Shown piece after piece: positions 1-8,719 of a DNA stretch of 61,058 bases. Position numbers and translations under genes: made by a program. The stretch comes from Bacillota bacterium (GTDB lineage: Bacteria; Bacillota; UBA994): the NCBI GenBank assembly GCA_009773495.1, contig WSXW01000009.1, positions 1 through 61,058 of the forward strand, given 5' to 3'. The notes under the pieces are model-generated. The model did not search any database and had not been told where the DNA came from. It saw only the letters and a list, made by a program, of their open reading frames with translations. Every line of letters begins with the position of its first letter. The stretch's first letter is position 1.

Positions 1-335
1 ATTCATTTTTATTTCCGCTCTGTAGGAGCGTTTGGGCATGTAAACATGGCTTAAGCAGCCATCTTTCGATGCGCGGGGCCACCTATTGAGACAGCCCCTG
101 ACGTCCTGCCGCGTGCTTGACGTAACTTAAACGTTAGGTCTGTGAACCGCCAACGTTATGCAGGCGGATACATAGACTCATCAGAGCCTACCTTAATGCT
201 GGAGTCATGGCCAATGGAGTGTGCGTAAGAAGCGAACAAGGGGTTCCGCAGGGTGGGTTATGCACGAATTCGCATAAGTCGTCTTGTGCAAAGAAAGTTA
301 TTATGCAAATGAAGCCATTAAAGAATTTACTCTAG
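1..335 (+). other. possible group II intron RNA remnant
   Basis: No convincing ORF lies here. The stretch is rich in short complementary blocks and its wording recalls domain I of bacterial group II introns, for example the run around 150-260 with 'gaaccgcc' and 'gcaggcgga'. This is recognition from memory, not a computed match. A collapsed group II reverse transcriptase lies at 51532-51894, so the genome did host such elements. No maturase ORF follows here, so if correct it is a fragment, cut by the window edge. Confidence 0.35.
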
Positions 336-358
336 GACCTTTTACCAGCCAGCCATGC

Positions 359-1243
359 CTAGCGATATGGGCATTGTAGTGCGGCGCAAGGCCTCTGGCA
401 GGGGTAGACTGCTGTCTTTAAATCAAAACTTCCCCCTCCGACCTGTTTAGCAAACCCATAGACTGTACCCATGTATAAGCAAAAATCGCCCTGTCCATTT
501 AAGTCCTGATCTTCCCAATAGTACTTATAGTAATCAGTCTGCTCCCTAGTTTCAAGCCAAGTCCATACAATAGTGTGCTTCTGCCCTGGCGGAACAGTAC
601 TTGTAAGAGAAATAGAGCATTCTTGTGATATGGATGAAGTCCAGTTAACAGTGACGGATGGCCAAAAAATATCTCCAGGTACGGTATATGAAACAGAGCC
701 GGAAGCAGTGTGTGTACACTTTTGCGAACAGCACAACACATTGCTCACTGCATTATGTTCTGGCACAGCCAGTGAATGGCAATCCTTGCTGCAAGGGACA
801 TTCCATTTACGATATTGATATTGAACATATTGATACCATGAATAAGCGCCAGGGTAGGGCGGTGTCGATTGAACTCCCACAACATCCTTTCTTTCTACAA
901 CCTTAGCATGTTTTCGCTCACTAACTTTTGCTCCCTGTAGAATCTTTACTAGACCGCTAAGGTCGTCCGGGAACTGACCCGCATCAATAAAACGTACCTT
1001 TCCATTTACGATCGTGTAGTTCTCTGGGTTCTCTAACATGACTGTCAACAGCTTACTGACGATGGCTTGCTGCGATTCTGTTAGTGCCAGGTATTGTGCA
1101 ACTTCAACACCGATTGATCCGTCGGGAGTAGCGTGCAAGTCCAGTTTTGCAGCCCAGCTTACCCCTTGGCTAGCAGCCATACCTCCTTGTAGAAGCAAAA
1201 TGATGATAGTTACCATAGCTAACAACTTAATCCTTAAAGTCAT
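359..1243 (-). CDS. secreted Cys-rich hypothetical protein
   Basis: I do not recognise the family. The 294-residue product starts with a clear signal peptide: Lys/Arg near the N-terminus, a hydrophobic stretch at about residues 7-22, and a probable cleavage near Ala-Ala-Ser. The mature part has a helical, charged first half (about residues 50-120) and a second half rich in Trp, Tyr, Ser and Thr, with a cluster of cysteines around residues 150-180 and more at the C-terminus, which suggests disulfides in an exported protein. The start is supported by GGAGG 8 nt upstream. It is followed on the same strand by no gene in the window. It could be a surface or spore-coat type protein, but nothing shows this. 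Confidence 0.7.
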   Translation of the reverse strand: MTLRIKLLAMVTIIILLLQGGMAASQGVSWAAKLDLHATPDGSIGVEVAQYLALTESQQAIVSKLLTVMLENPENYTIVNGKVRFIDAGQFPDDLSGLVKILQGAKVSERKHAKVVERKDVVGVQSTPPYPGAYSWYQYVQYQYRKWNVPCSKDCHSLAVPEHNAVSNVLCCSQKCTHTASGSVSYTVPGDIFWPSVTVNWTSSISQECSISLTSTVPPGQKHTIVWTWLETREQTDYYKYYWEDQDLNGQGDFCLYMGTVYGFAKQVGGGSFDLKTAVYPCQRPCAALQCPYR

Positions 1244-1305
1244 TACTAAACCCTCCTATTCCTTTAATGGTAATCACCTAACCGAACGTCAAGTTCACTA
1301 TAACG

Positions 1306-1659
1306 TTAATCATCTTGTTCCCAGAATAGCCTGAGAACTGAAAGAGCAGCATAAACGCCGACAAATACCCATAAATACCAAAGAGTGTTATTTTTAGCGG
1401 TATTTTGTGGGATAGTAAGAACAATTAATAGGAGCAATGCAGATGCACATAAATTTGCATTTTTCCTAACTGTCTGTCCTGGGGCAGCTAATACCCGAAG
1501 CCAGCAGGTCAACAATAAGGCGCTAGCGGCTATAACAGATGAACTTAAAAAATCAGAAAATCCTCTATAGGAGTTATTTGCAGGAAATCTTCCCGCGACT
1601 AATTGCATTCCGATAAAAGCCCCTATCCAAGGAATAAGACGCCATGCAATCTTCTTCAT
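1306..1659 (-). CDS. small four-helix membrane protein, unknown
   Basis: The 117-residue product has four hydrophobic segments, roughly residues 8-24, 38-58, 68-84 and 90-112, with short polar links. No catalytic motif is visible and I do not recognise a family. The start has a strong ribosome site (GAGGAGG about 9 nt upstream). It lies 62 bp upstream of the secreted Cys-rich gene on the same strand, so the two may be co-transcribed and both act at the envelope. Confidence 0.65.
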   Translation of the reverse strand: MKKIAWRLIPWIGAFIGMQLVAGRFPANNSYRGFSDFLSSSVIAASALLLTCWLRVLAAPGQTVRKNANLCASALLLLIVLTIPQNTAKNNTLWYLWVFVGVYAALSVLRLFWEQDD

Positions 1660-2145
1660 TTTGAATCACCTCCTCTGGTTTAAATACCCTACAGTATTTA
1701 ATTCACAATTGCTACTCTTATTCCTTTTATTCATATCCAATTATTTTCCGACAAAAATCGACATTTGGCGACGATGGGGTGTCACGAACTAACAATAACA
1801 AACCTCAATGCCGTTCTCGACAATCTCCCCTTACAAAGGGATCGTCTAACACAAAGTCTTCGGGTCTAAAGGGCATAGGCTCAATTCTTAAATCTATGCC
1901 CTTCTCACTGGGTCTACAGGGCGGATGGTCAGCGTCTTCCTCTGAAAATCAACACGAGACTGCTCCGCATGAAGAGGAAAAACGACAGTTCCAAGGAGAA
2001 GCGCGGCTAGAACAGGATACGCAGGACAACGTCAAAGTTGTTTTTCAATAAGGTGTGACAAGGATATTAAAACGCAGCGGGTCTTTTTATCATCGGACTG
2101 CTAGAATGTAGTTAAGTATATTGTTCAGTCCGATGAGGAGGATTC
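1660..2145. other. intergenic region with two inverted repeats
   Basis: No supported gene. A perfect inverted repeat with arms AAGGGCATAG and CTATGCCCTT lies at about 1869-1903 and could be a terminator or structured RNA. A second perfect 10-bp inverted repeat, CATCGGACTG at 2091-2100 and CAGTCCGATG at 2126-2135, sits directly before the ribosome site of the chimeric ORF at 2146. A 90-codon plus-strand ORF at 1779-2051 crosses the first hairpin, lacks a ribosome site and has low-complexity composition; I regard it as chance. Confidence 0.5.
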
Positions 2146-2928
2146 ATGCCAGCACAAATTGAGTTGCAGACTTTAGTTGTCCGTCCAATTCAGCCTGAGG
2201 AAGAAACGCGATGGAATCGTCTTATGTCTGAGCACCATTACCTTGGCTTCCGCACTCTCGTCGGGGAATCTATGAAATACGTCGCTGAGATGAAGCAACA
2301 CTATATGGACTATGAAGGTATGGTAAACATAGTCAAAAACCTCGAAGCACTTTCGACCTCAATCATGACATTTAGAATTAGTGGTATACGTGCACCTCTG
2401 TTTTCGGCCCGAACCCATTCCCAAGCTTCGGTTACCTCCGTTGGCGTGGGTGCTGGATATGGCAAGCTCAGTGGCTTGACCATAAGAGAAGGCAGGTTCT
2501 TGGAGGAAGGCGACGAAGGGCGGGAAGTCTGTGTCATTAGCGAGAACATCGCAAGTAGGCTACAGGTGCGAGTCTTAGATCGTGTGACCTATGCGGGGCG
2601 AGAGCTTGAGGTCGTAGGTATAGTGGCCGACAGAAAGCCCTTTGACGTCAGTTTCCAGGTGTCCAGAGACCAAATCTATCTTCCAGTAGCCCTAAAGAGG
2701 GAGCTAAGCGCTGCCTCGCTTACGAACGACTTGGTGCCGTATGTTCGGGCGAACCTGGTCTTCCCGCAGGGCTCAAGAGACCTACTATATGAGGAGCTTA
2801 AAGAGGATCTCCGTCACAGGTTTGGGCATAGTATGAACTATGCCGTTCTTCTCTTAGCCGTGGTTAGCGGAGTGGGTCTCCCGATTTTTATCACAGAGAC
2901 CAGGGCGAAGATTCGACCCCATGTCTAG
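2146..2928 (+). pseudogene. chimeric ORF: DUF4338 (DruA-type) start fused to MacB-like permease piece
   Basis: Residues 1 to about 48 match what I know as the start of DUF4338 proteins (the DruA family, also found as stand-alone transposon-like genes), with the block HHYLGF and GESMKYVAE. From about residue 50 onward the text changes to a periplasmic core domain of an FtsX/MacB-type ABC permease: 'IREGRFLEEGDEG' and 'VCVISENIASRL' are the usual landmarks, and one C-terminal hydrophobic segment follows before a short tail. The join lies near 2290. Neither half is complete: DUF4338 normally continues for hundreds of residues, and MacB permeases have four membrane helices. The start has a good ribosome site (GAGGAGG, 6 nt spacing). 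I read this as a deletion join between two unrelated genes that happens to be in frame. Confidence 0.65.
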
Positions 2929-3083
2929 TAGCTTAACTCCTAGGAGCGTATGCCTTACTGAAAGCGTCAACGCAAATGAAGTCTATTTGTATCAACATAT
3001 ATGATTTTTTGCTCAGGCAGGTAAGATATTCAATGGTGTAGAATTTAGTAGTAATTAGTCTAGTTCGATAGGAGGTGCACAGG

Positions 3084-3695
3084 ATGAGCGATGAAATTCA
3101 AGAAGCCATGCTTGAACAGCTGGCAAAGCTAACAGAGTCAGTTCAGGAGATTGCCCATGGACAAAAACGCCTAGAGGACAAGGTAGGTAGCCTAGATGGC
3201 AAGGTAAGCAGCTTAGATGAAAAAGTCGGTCGCTTAGATGACAAGGTCAGCAACTTAGGTGAAACAGTCAGTCACTTAGATGACAAGGTCAGCAACTTAG
3301 GTGAAACAGTCAGTCACTTAGATGACAAGGTAAGCAGCTTAGATGAAAAAGTCGGTCTCTTAGATGACAAGGTCAGCAGCTTAGATAAAAAAGTCGGTCG
3401 CTTAGATGACAAGGTCAGCCAAGTTGAGGAAAATGTCAGTTGTTTAGGGAAAAGTTTAGGTCAAGTAGACGAAAAAGTAAACCGAGTCGAGAAGACTGTT
3501 GCACGGATTGAGAACGTACATGGCGAGAAGATCGGGGCATTGTTTGATGCTTTTCATCTCAGAGGGGATCAGATAACAGAGCTCAAGGAGCATCTCGACG
3601 GACGGCTCGACTCACTGCAGACCTCGATTAATTTCCTAATTCACCGGACAAACGAGCACGATAACGAGCTCATGCGCCTAAGGAAAGTCAAGTAA
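3084..3695 (+). CDS. heptad-repeat coiled-coil protein
   Basis: The 203-residue product is a nearly perfect coiled coil. About 16 uninterrupted heptads run from residue 33 to 144, in the pattern Lys-Val-x-x-Leu-Asp-x, with Val at position a and Leu at d. No signal peptide or membrane segment is seen. At the DNA level the heptads are 21-bp units, and one 42-bp double unit is repeated perfectly at 3237-3278 and 3279-3320, so copy number may change by slippage. The ATG at 3084 has GGAGG 8 nt upstream and is preferred over the in-frame GTG at 3075. The C-terminal 60 residues lose the regular pattern. Similar proteins are often labelled hypothetical or t-SNARE/apolipoprotein-like; the role is unknown. 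Confidence 0.8.
   Translation: MSDEIQEAMLEQLAKLTESVQEIAHGQKRLEDKVGSLDGKVSSLDEKVGRLDDKVSNLGETVSHLDDKVSNLGETVSHLDDKVSSLDEKVGLLDDKVSSLDKKVGRLDDKVSQVEENVSCLGKSLGQVDEKVNRVEKTVARIENVHGEKIGALFDAFHLRGDQITELKEHLDGRLDSLQTSINFLIHRTNEHDNELMRLRKVK
3237..3320 (+). repeat. perfect 42-bp tandem duplication in coiled-coil gene
   Basis: Two identical 42-bp copies (3237-3278, 3279-3320) sit inside a longer array of 21-bp units that spans about 3180-3420. The unit encodes two heptads. Confidence 0.9.
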
Positions 3696-3746
3696 TTTAT
3701 TTTCATTACAGCACTAAGCCCTAGGCGACAGGCACTACCAATAACG

Positions 3747-3786
3747 AAGGGCTGGCCCAGTTCAGTGAACCGGGTCAGCCCTTTTG
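3747..3786 (+). terminator. rho-independent terminator, probably bidirectional
   Basis: GGGCTGGCCC and GGGTCAGCCC form a long stem followed by TTTT on the plus strand; A-runs on the other side allow use by the converging gene as well. It separates the coiled-coil gene from the converging DUF885 gene. Confidence 0.8.
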
Positions 3787-3791
3787 AATTG

Positions 3792-5582
3792 TTATGACAT
3801 ATGCCCGGATGTCACCCACATTGGATCCCCCGCGAACTTCCATGATGACTTATAGTCCCGTGGTAATTCGGTTTCGCTGAGATTTGCCCGCACCATTTCT
3901 ATGGGCATCATATTACCCCGGATTATGCGATCATGAAAGTCTTTCTCCTTGAGTTTGCCGGTTAGCACGAGCTCGGCATAGAGCGCCCTGACTTGGATAG
4001 CACCTAGCATATAGGCCGCCTGATAGAGTGGGGGATAGTTGCCGTTAAAGGAGCGACGCACCTCACCTGTCGCGGTGTGCCGACTGTGACCGACTTGATC
4101 GACTAAGAAGTCGATACACTCTTGTGGCGTCCATTTGCCGATGTGAAAATTGAGAGAGAAGATTATTCTCGCAGAGCGGTGCGTGCGCCAAAAGAGCATG
4201 CCGCCGCGGTTTTCTGGAGTCTGGGGGAAGCCGAGGTCCCACAAGCGGAACTCCCACCACAGGGCCCAGCCCTCAATCCAGAACGGGGTGTTAAAGAATT
4301 TGCGGTGTGGATTATATCTATCGCGGCAAAACCCCTGCAGATGGTGACCGGGAATAAGCTCGTGATGAACCGTAGCGCGGGCCAGATGGATGTTGTTGGC
4401 CAAGAGGCTGCTAGTTTTCTCACCATGACTCATGGAGTCCGTCGGGAAGGAGACTCGGAGCTGTTCACCACCGAGGAAGAAAGGATTGGTCTTCTGCGCT
4501 TCCGGGGTCATCATAGTCATGCGCCAAACATCAATGGCTAGCGGCGGCACGGTGAGGAGGTCGCTCTTGATCATGTAGTCGATGGCCTCGTAGGCCTGCC
4601 AAGCAATAATGTAGGGCTGTTCGCCCGGGGCCAGGTGGTCGCTCATGGTGCGTTCGAGGGCAGCTCTCCAGTCATCACCTAGGCCCATATCTTGGGCTAC
4701 CTTCTTCCATTCGGCCATGCACCAAGCCAGCTCTTTTTCGGCTATAGTAATCAGCTCATCCGGCGTATAGGGGATCATCTCATACTCTAGGTCAGCCGCT
4801 AGACCACCCGCACCGATAGGGTCACCGATAATTGGTTCGTCCTCCCCAAGGCTTACGCCGACTATCTTTTCGCGCAAGAACTTCTCGTGCTCGTCTAACG
4901 CGGCTACCAGTTTGGCGTAGGGGGTGCGGTTCCACCAGCTAAACTCCGGGTCGTAACCATCGTAGAACTTAAACCAATCGTCTAAGACTTTTTTGAGTTC
5001 GGCGATGCGGATAGCCGCCCGCAAGGCTAAACTTTTTGTCGCGACATTCTCAGAACCCCCGAGCCCGGCAGTTAGCTCCCTGCGCGTTGCAACTAGCTTC
5101 TGTTCTATCTCGGCAAGCGTCGCCGCAACCTGCATTGACTTAACCGGTTCAAACTGGCGGCGTGTTTCCTGTAGGTGAGCAATGCCATCAAGAGCCGGCA
5201 GCACTATAGACATCTCAGCGTTTCGCTTCTCATCGCGGTCAATGAGTACTAGCAAGTACTTGAGCTTCCCCTTTAGCAGTTGCCAGTCAATGCGCGCCCC
5301 GACGCTCAGTGATTCGTAGGGAACGTCAGCCAGCTTGGCATCCCATGCCTTATAGAATTCCTTGAGACGATTGAGTTGCAGCTGTGAGCCTGGCACGTCG
5401 TAGAAACGCAGTAATGCTTCGCGGTCGCTAGAGAATCTCTCTACTAACTCTCGGAGTTCACTCGAAGTCGGCTGGCTCAACGCTACAAGGTCCGGAACAT
5501 AAGCGCTGGCGTCACGTTTTGCTTGGGTGGGTTGTCCGTGGCGGAAATCAACGACATCAATGATTGAAGTTACATTTCTCAT
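3792..5582 (-). CDS. DUF885 family metallopeptidase-like protein
   Basis: The 596-residue product belongs to the DUF885 family, bacterial proteins with a zinc-peptidase signature. The motif HHELIPGHHLQ, about two-thirds of the way in, supplies an HExxPGH-type metal site, and the following region has conserved acidic and aromatic residues (FWIEGWALWWE). No signal peptide is apparent, so a cytosolic peptidase or carboxypeptidase role is likely; the substrate is not known. I chose the ATG at 5582 because AGGAGG lies about 8 nt upstream; an upstream extension of 14 residues has no ribosome site and crosses a hairpin at 5609-5639. It follows the four-gene membrane operon on the same strand but is separated from it by that hairpin. 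Confidence 0.85.
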   Translation of the reverse strand: MRNVTSIIDVVDFRHGQPTQAKRDASAYVPDLVALSQPTSSELRELVERFSSDREALLRFYDVPGSQLQLNRLKEFYKAWDAKLADVPYESLSVGARIDWQLLKGKLKYLLVLIDRDEKRNAEMSIVLPALDGIAHLQETRRQFEPVKSMQVAATLAEIEQKLVATRRELTAGLGGSENVATKSLALRAAIRIAELKKVLDDWFKFYDGYDPEFSWWNRTPYAKLVAALDEHEKFLREKIVGVSLGEDEPIIGDPIGAGGLAADLEYEMIPYTPDELITIAEKELAWCMAEWKKVAQDMGLGDDWRAALERTMSDHLAPGEQPYIIAWQAYEAIDYMIKSDLLTVPPLAIDVWRMTMMTPEAQKTNPFFLGGEQLRVSFPTDSMSHGEKTSSLLANNIHLARATVHHELIPGHHLQGFCRDRYNPHRKFFNTPFWIEGWALWWEFRLWDLGFPQTPENRGGMLFWRTHRSARIIFSLNFHIGKWTPQECIDFLVDQVGHSRHTATGEVRRSFNGNYPPLYQAAYMLGAIQVRALYAELVLTGKLKEKDFHDRIIRGNMMPIEMVRANLSETELPRDYKSSWKFAGDPMWVTSGHMS

Positions 5583-5608
5583 GCAAAAACCTCCTCGGGT
5601 CATTTTAA

Positions 5609-5639
5609 ACCACCCCCTATTCAAATGGCAGGGGGTGGT
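5609..5639 (-). terminator. GC-rich hairpin after the membrane operon
   Basis: ACCACCCCCT and AGGGGGTGGT form a perfect 10-bp stem just past the stop codon of the gene at 5651. Downstream on the minus strand comes only TTTAAAA, so termination may be partial. It lies just before the ribosome site of the DUF885 gene. Confidence 0.6.
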
Positions 5640-5650
5640 GGGAGCGGAGT

Positions 5651-6289
5651 TTAACTAATTAAACCTAGCCAAGTGCCCAACAAGCTTTTTAATTGTCCTA
5701 ACAAGATGGAGATACGCCCAGCAACTACGTTACCGAATGCTACGCCAAAGGTTATCATCATCACAAAACGTCCAGCCTGAGATACCAACCGGACTGGTCC
5801 CTTTTGCGGTATGGAGAAGATAAAATATGTTAGAACAGCTAGAAGTCCGACCACTGTAATAATGTTATTCAAGGTAACACCGATGCTGATCTGACCCCCA
5901 ACGATAGCGGGGATCCTCACCATCGCGCCCTCCGCTTGGGCGATTACTTGAGATCTCAGCATGGTAAACAGCGACACACCGGTGCCTACACCGACCAAAA
6001 AGGCGATGGGCCAGCGACTCAACCAGCTAACCTTCTTGAAAAAGCGAGTGTAGAGCATAAGGCCGAGTAAAAAGGGGATCACCAGAAGATACTGCCCCTG
6101 TTCAAACAGAGGTTTCCAGCCGAAGCGATGGATGCTGCCCACAGCAATGCCAATAGCGTGACCGGCTGCAGAGCCAATGAAGATGTGCTCGGCTGCGCGG
6201 TACACCGGATTCTCCTTATACAGAAATGAGAGTATGCCTAGGGTACAGAAGGCCATCACCCAAGTCCAAATACTCGTTGAGATGTTCAC
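5651..6289 (-). CDS. polytopic membrane protein, gene 4 of unknown membrane operon
   Basis: I do not recognise the family by function. The 212-residue product has six or so hydrophobic segments (about 5-23, 34-52, 67-82, 93-112, 138-162, 172-195). The start is GTG with AAAGGAGG 7 nt upstream. It is the last of four tightly spaced genes (8603 to 5651; 4 nt from the preceding stop) that all encode membrane proteins. Two operon members (this one and 7125-7784) are polytopic; the other two carry a soluble domain between N- and C-terminal anchors. That layout suggests a membrane complex. No transporter signature is visible. Confidence 0.75.
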   Translation of the reverse strand: MNISTSIWTWVMAFCTLGILSFLYKENPVYRAAEHIFIGSAAGHAIGIAVGSIHRFGWKPLFEQGQYLLVIPFLLGLMLYTRFFKKVSWLSRWPIAFLVGVGTGVSLFTMLRSQVIAQAEGAMVRIPAIVGGQISIGVTLNNIITVVGLLAVLTYFIFSIPQKGPVRLVSQAGRFVMMITFGVAFGNVVAGRISILLGQLKSLLGTWLGLIS

Positions 6290-6293
6290 TTTT

Positions 6294-7106
6294 TTACCTC
6301 CTTTTGCCCCATAGGAATGCTACGTTGCCGAGCACGATGAAACCAATCATGACTAAGTGTCCCATTGATTGCGCATCCATCATCGATGCAGCGGCGCCAG
6401 GAGCACCAATAAGGATTTCATACTCAGCTGCACCCCTGAGACCTGGCAGCAAACCCTTGATCTGACCTGAGTTGACAAACGGGGTTGCGATAGGAACGCT
6501 AACAGTTACTAAGCCTAGGACGTAGCGAACATTCATAGGGTCTGCAACTTGACGAACATAGGCTTCATAGAGTTGGAACCCTGATATCTGGAAGATCAGC
6601 GCAAAATCCTTTGCCGTAGTTATGCCTTTCATAACTGGGAGATCGGCTGTCTTGTTACCACGCATATCTACAGGAATGGATAAGGTGTCGAGGGCGAATA
6701 AACGGATAGCGTTTTCACCACCCGGCATGTAACCTAAAGTAGCGAAGTCAGTACCATACTTTAGACCTTTGCCCTCAAGAAAGCTGGCTACTCTCTCCAT
6801 CATCATCGGGCCGTCCGGCATGAAGGTGACGCCAACCCACTTGATACCGCGATTAGCCAAATGCGTGACTACGGCGATAGCCTGCGGGTGTAACTCAGCT
6901 ATGCCAGCTGGGTCATAGTCTAGCGAAAGCATGACTACATCCGTGGCTGGGTTGAGGTTCTCGATAATATTATAAATAGCGCGAGTTTTTGGATTGACCG
7001 CTAGGGGAATGCCTATCGGCCTAAGCAAGGGTATCGCTAGGGCAATCAACAGAACGCAATATATTATTCTCCGGTCAATGTTTTGTAGTTTAGTTACCCA
7101 ATTCAC
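6294..7106 (-). CDS. membrane-anchored protein with alpha/beta domain, gene 3 of membrane operon
   Basis: The 270-residue product has one hydrophobic helix at about residues 14-33, a soluble alpha/beta-looking domain (about 40-240, with alternating hydrophobic strands such as VVMLSLDYDP and KWVGVTFMPDG), and a second helix at about 248-264 followed by Lys-Arg-Arg. With both termini anchored, the domain probably faces one side of the membrane. There is no P-loop. A short Gly/Ala-rich run (GAPGAAASMM) precedes the last helix. Start is GTG with AAAGGAGG upstream. I know of similar uncharacterised proteins only as hypotheticals next to DUF6754-like genes. Confidence 0.75.
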   Translation of the reverse strand: MNWVTKLQNIDRRIIYCVLLIALAIPLLRPIGIPLAVNPKTRAIYNIIENLNPATDVVMLSLDYDPAGIAELHPQAIAVVTHLANRGIKWVGVTFMPDGPMMMERVASFLEGKGLKYGTDFATLGYMPGGENAIRLFALDTLSIPVDMRGNKTADLPVMKGITTAKDFALIFQISGFQLYEAYVRQVADPMNVRYVLGLVTVSVPIATPFVNSGQIKGLLPGLRGAAEYEILIGAPGAAASMMDAQSMGHLVMIGFIVLGNVAFLWGKRR

Positions 7107-7124
7107 GATAAGGGCACCTCCTTT

Positions 7125-7784
7125 CTATTCGCCTCCCCCAAGGTACGAGCGATCTTGACCTAGCAGAATGCGAAGGCTAGCGGCAAAGCCGCCGATGGCT
7201 GCGCCAATCATAATAGCGCGCTGTCCAGTCATGTTGGGAACGGCAATTAGCCACTGTTGGATTGCGGGGAACTTGTTCCACATGAGTGCGCCTACAGGGG
7301 CTGCACCTAACATTACTATTACGGCTGAGATTAGTAGCATTGAGGATTCGACGCTCCTCGCCCGAAAGGCGCGATAGGATGCAGATGCTATATAGAACGC
7401 TATTAACGCAAAGATAGTTTGGGATAGAGGGGTGCGGATGTTGTCGTACAGCAGGGCATAATTCTTTGCAGCTACTTGGTTTGTCAAATTTAGCTCAATA
7501 TAACTGCGGAAACAAGCAAAGAGGGCCATGCTGCTAATAAGCAGTACGCTGTATGCCCAGCCGGACCTTTTGCGAGAGATCGAGAATCCGTGCAGTCGCA
7601 GTAAGTTTACAGCGGCTAGCCCGACTGCAAAGGAGGATACTATCCTCATCCACGGACTGATGTGCAATTGATATAAGCTCACAAATGACGTCTCTGTGCC
7701 GGGAATATTGCCGGTAGTTACAGAGCTGAGCACAACAATTAGACCGATTACTAGAGTGATTATTAGGGGGACTTCTCTACGCAC
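7125..7784 (-). CDS. polytopic membrane protein, gene 2 of membrane operon
   Basis: The 219-residue product has six predicted helices (about 5-24, 46-64, 75-93, 120-139, 146-169, 186-206) with short loops. No recognised family signature. The start is GTG with AGGAGG upstream, 36 nt after the stop of the first gene. Its size and topology resemble the gene 4 product, which hints that the two polytopic subunits could pair, though I see no clear sequence similarity. Confidence 0.75.
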   Translation of the reverse strand: MRREVPLIITLVIGLIVVLSSVTTGNIPGTETSFVSLYQLHISPWMRIVSSFAVGLAAVNLLRLHGFSISRKRSGWAYSVLLISSMALFACFRSYIELNLTNQVAAKNYALLYDNIRTPLSQTIFALIAFYIASASYRAFRARSVESSMLLISAVIVMLGAAPVGALMWNKFPAIQQWLIAVPNMTGQRAIMIGAAIGGFAASLRILLGQDRSYLGGGE

Positions 7785-7820
7785 GAGTTACACCTCCTTC
7801 TGTTCTAATTAGCGTAGTCC

Positions 7821-8603
7821 TCACTTAAGAATGAGTGTCTTAAGAAAGGTGTTACCAAAGGACACCATTATTACACCTGCAATAGTGATAGCCATTACAG
7901 CTAACTTAATGTAATCCTGAGCAACAATAGTGCCCAATTTGTCCTTCTCTTGAGATAGGTAGGCACTGCCCGCGTAAATTTCCTCACCGATGAGAGTGTA
8001 GTCACACGCCGCTACCAAGAACGGCAGTTGGTGCATATTTGCTGTACCACCGACTTGAATAGCACCTGCCTGAGAACCGGCTTCTGCGATAATGAGCGAC
8101 TCAGCCCACCAAGCACCAATCATGATGTTCGCAGCAACTTTCTCGCGCTGTAAAATACCTAAGACGCCCGCGGCATAAGCGAAAGACTCAGGAGCCATGA
8201 AACGTACGTTATCCTCCTTAAACGCGTCGGACTTACCTGCAGACATGTAACCCTGGCGAACAACCTCTTGAGCTAACGGAAATACGTTTGGAATTTGGAT
8301 AGTGACTATCAATTCTGCGTTGTACTTCGCGCATAAGCTCGTAACATAAGAGAGTATCGCTAACCCTGCAAATGTCTGTGGAGCTGTATCAGTAGTAATA
8401 TCTGAAATACCCGGGGAATAGTGAACGGGCCTACCCATTTCAGTCGCACGACCAACAGATTCCTCTATGGCATCTAAGCCAGCAATTCTACGTAGCACTA
8501 CTACGAGCTTGCCAGTCTTGCTGCAATGGACGCACCCAAGGATAGTAAGCGATGCGGCAATCATCATCCAGAAACTAAAGATTCGACCTGCAGCTAATGT
8601 CAT
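7821..8603 (-). CDS. DUF6754-like membrane-anchored protein, gene 1 of membrane operon
   Basis: The 260-residue product has an N-terminal helix (about residues 8-27), a globular middle (about 35-225) and a C-terminal helix (about 230-255). The middle contains the segments GRPVHYSPGISD, TTDTAPQTFAG and GAWWAESLIIAEAG, which I associate with the uncharacterised DUF6754 family; that assignment is from memory. The start has AAGGAGG 9 nt upstream. It is the first gene of the operon, read from a consensus promoter at 8720-8749 that overlaps a TetR-type palindrome. Function is not known. Confidence 0.8.
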   Translation of the reverse strand: MTLAAGRIFSFWMMIAASLTILGCVHCSKTGKLVVVLRRIAGLDAIEESVGRATEMGRPVHYSPGISDITTDTAPQTFAGLAILSYVTSLCAKYNAELIVTIQIPNVFPLAQEVVRQGYMSAGKSDAFKEDNVRFMAPESFAYAAGVLGILQREKVAANIMIGAWWAESLIIAEAGSQAGAIQVGGTANMHQLPFLVAACDYTLIGEEIYAGSAYLSQEKDKLGTIVAQDYIKLAVMAITIAGVIMVSFGNTFLKTLILK

Positions 8604-8700
8604 CTTTATTTCACCTCCTTTACTTTATGTTACATACTAGAGAATAACGTGATGTTCTTGCTTGAAACTATTAACCATGCTCTTGACTGGCTTAATTATA

Positions 8701-8714
8701 TAGACTATAGTCTA
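8701..8714 (-). promoter_or_regulatory. 14-bp palindromic operator TAGACTATAGTCTA
   Basis: A perfect palindrome that begins 5 nt after the -10 hexamer of the operon promoter, so it covers the expected transcription start. It is the natural site for the TetR-family protein encoded just upstream (8857-9456). The same 12-bp core occurs once more, inside pxpA at 28527-28538. Confidence 0.7.
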
Positions 8715-8719
8715 CATTA

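Noticed and set aside
1779..2051. 90-codon plus-strand ORF
   Set aside because: No ribosome site, low-complexity composition, and it crosses a perfect terminator-like hairpin.
2146..2928. Druantia anti-phage system
   Set aside because: Only about 48 residues of the DUF4338 start remain and no DruB-E or large helicase gene is near.
3180..3420. Regular 21-bp repeats as a CRISPR array
   Set aside because: The repeats are contiguous, in frame and encode heptads; there are no unique spacers.
4122..4541. 139-codon ORF antisense to the DUF885 gene
   Set aside because: It mirrors the codon pattern of the real gene and has no ribosome site or family match.
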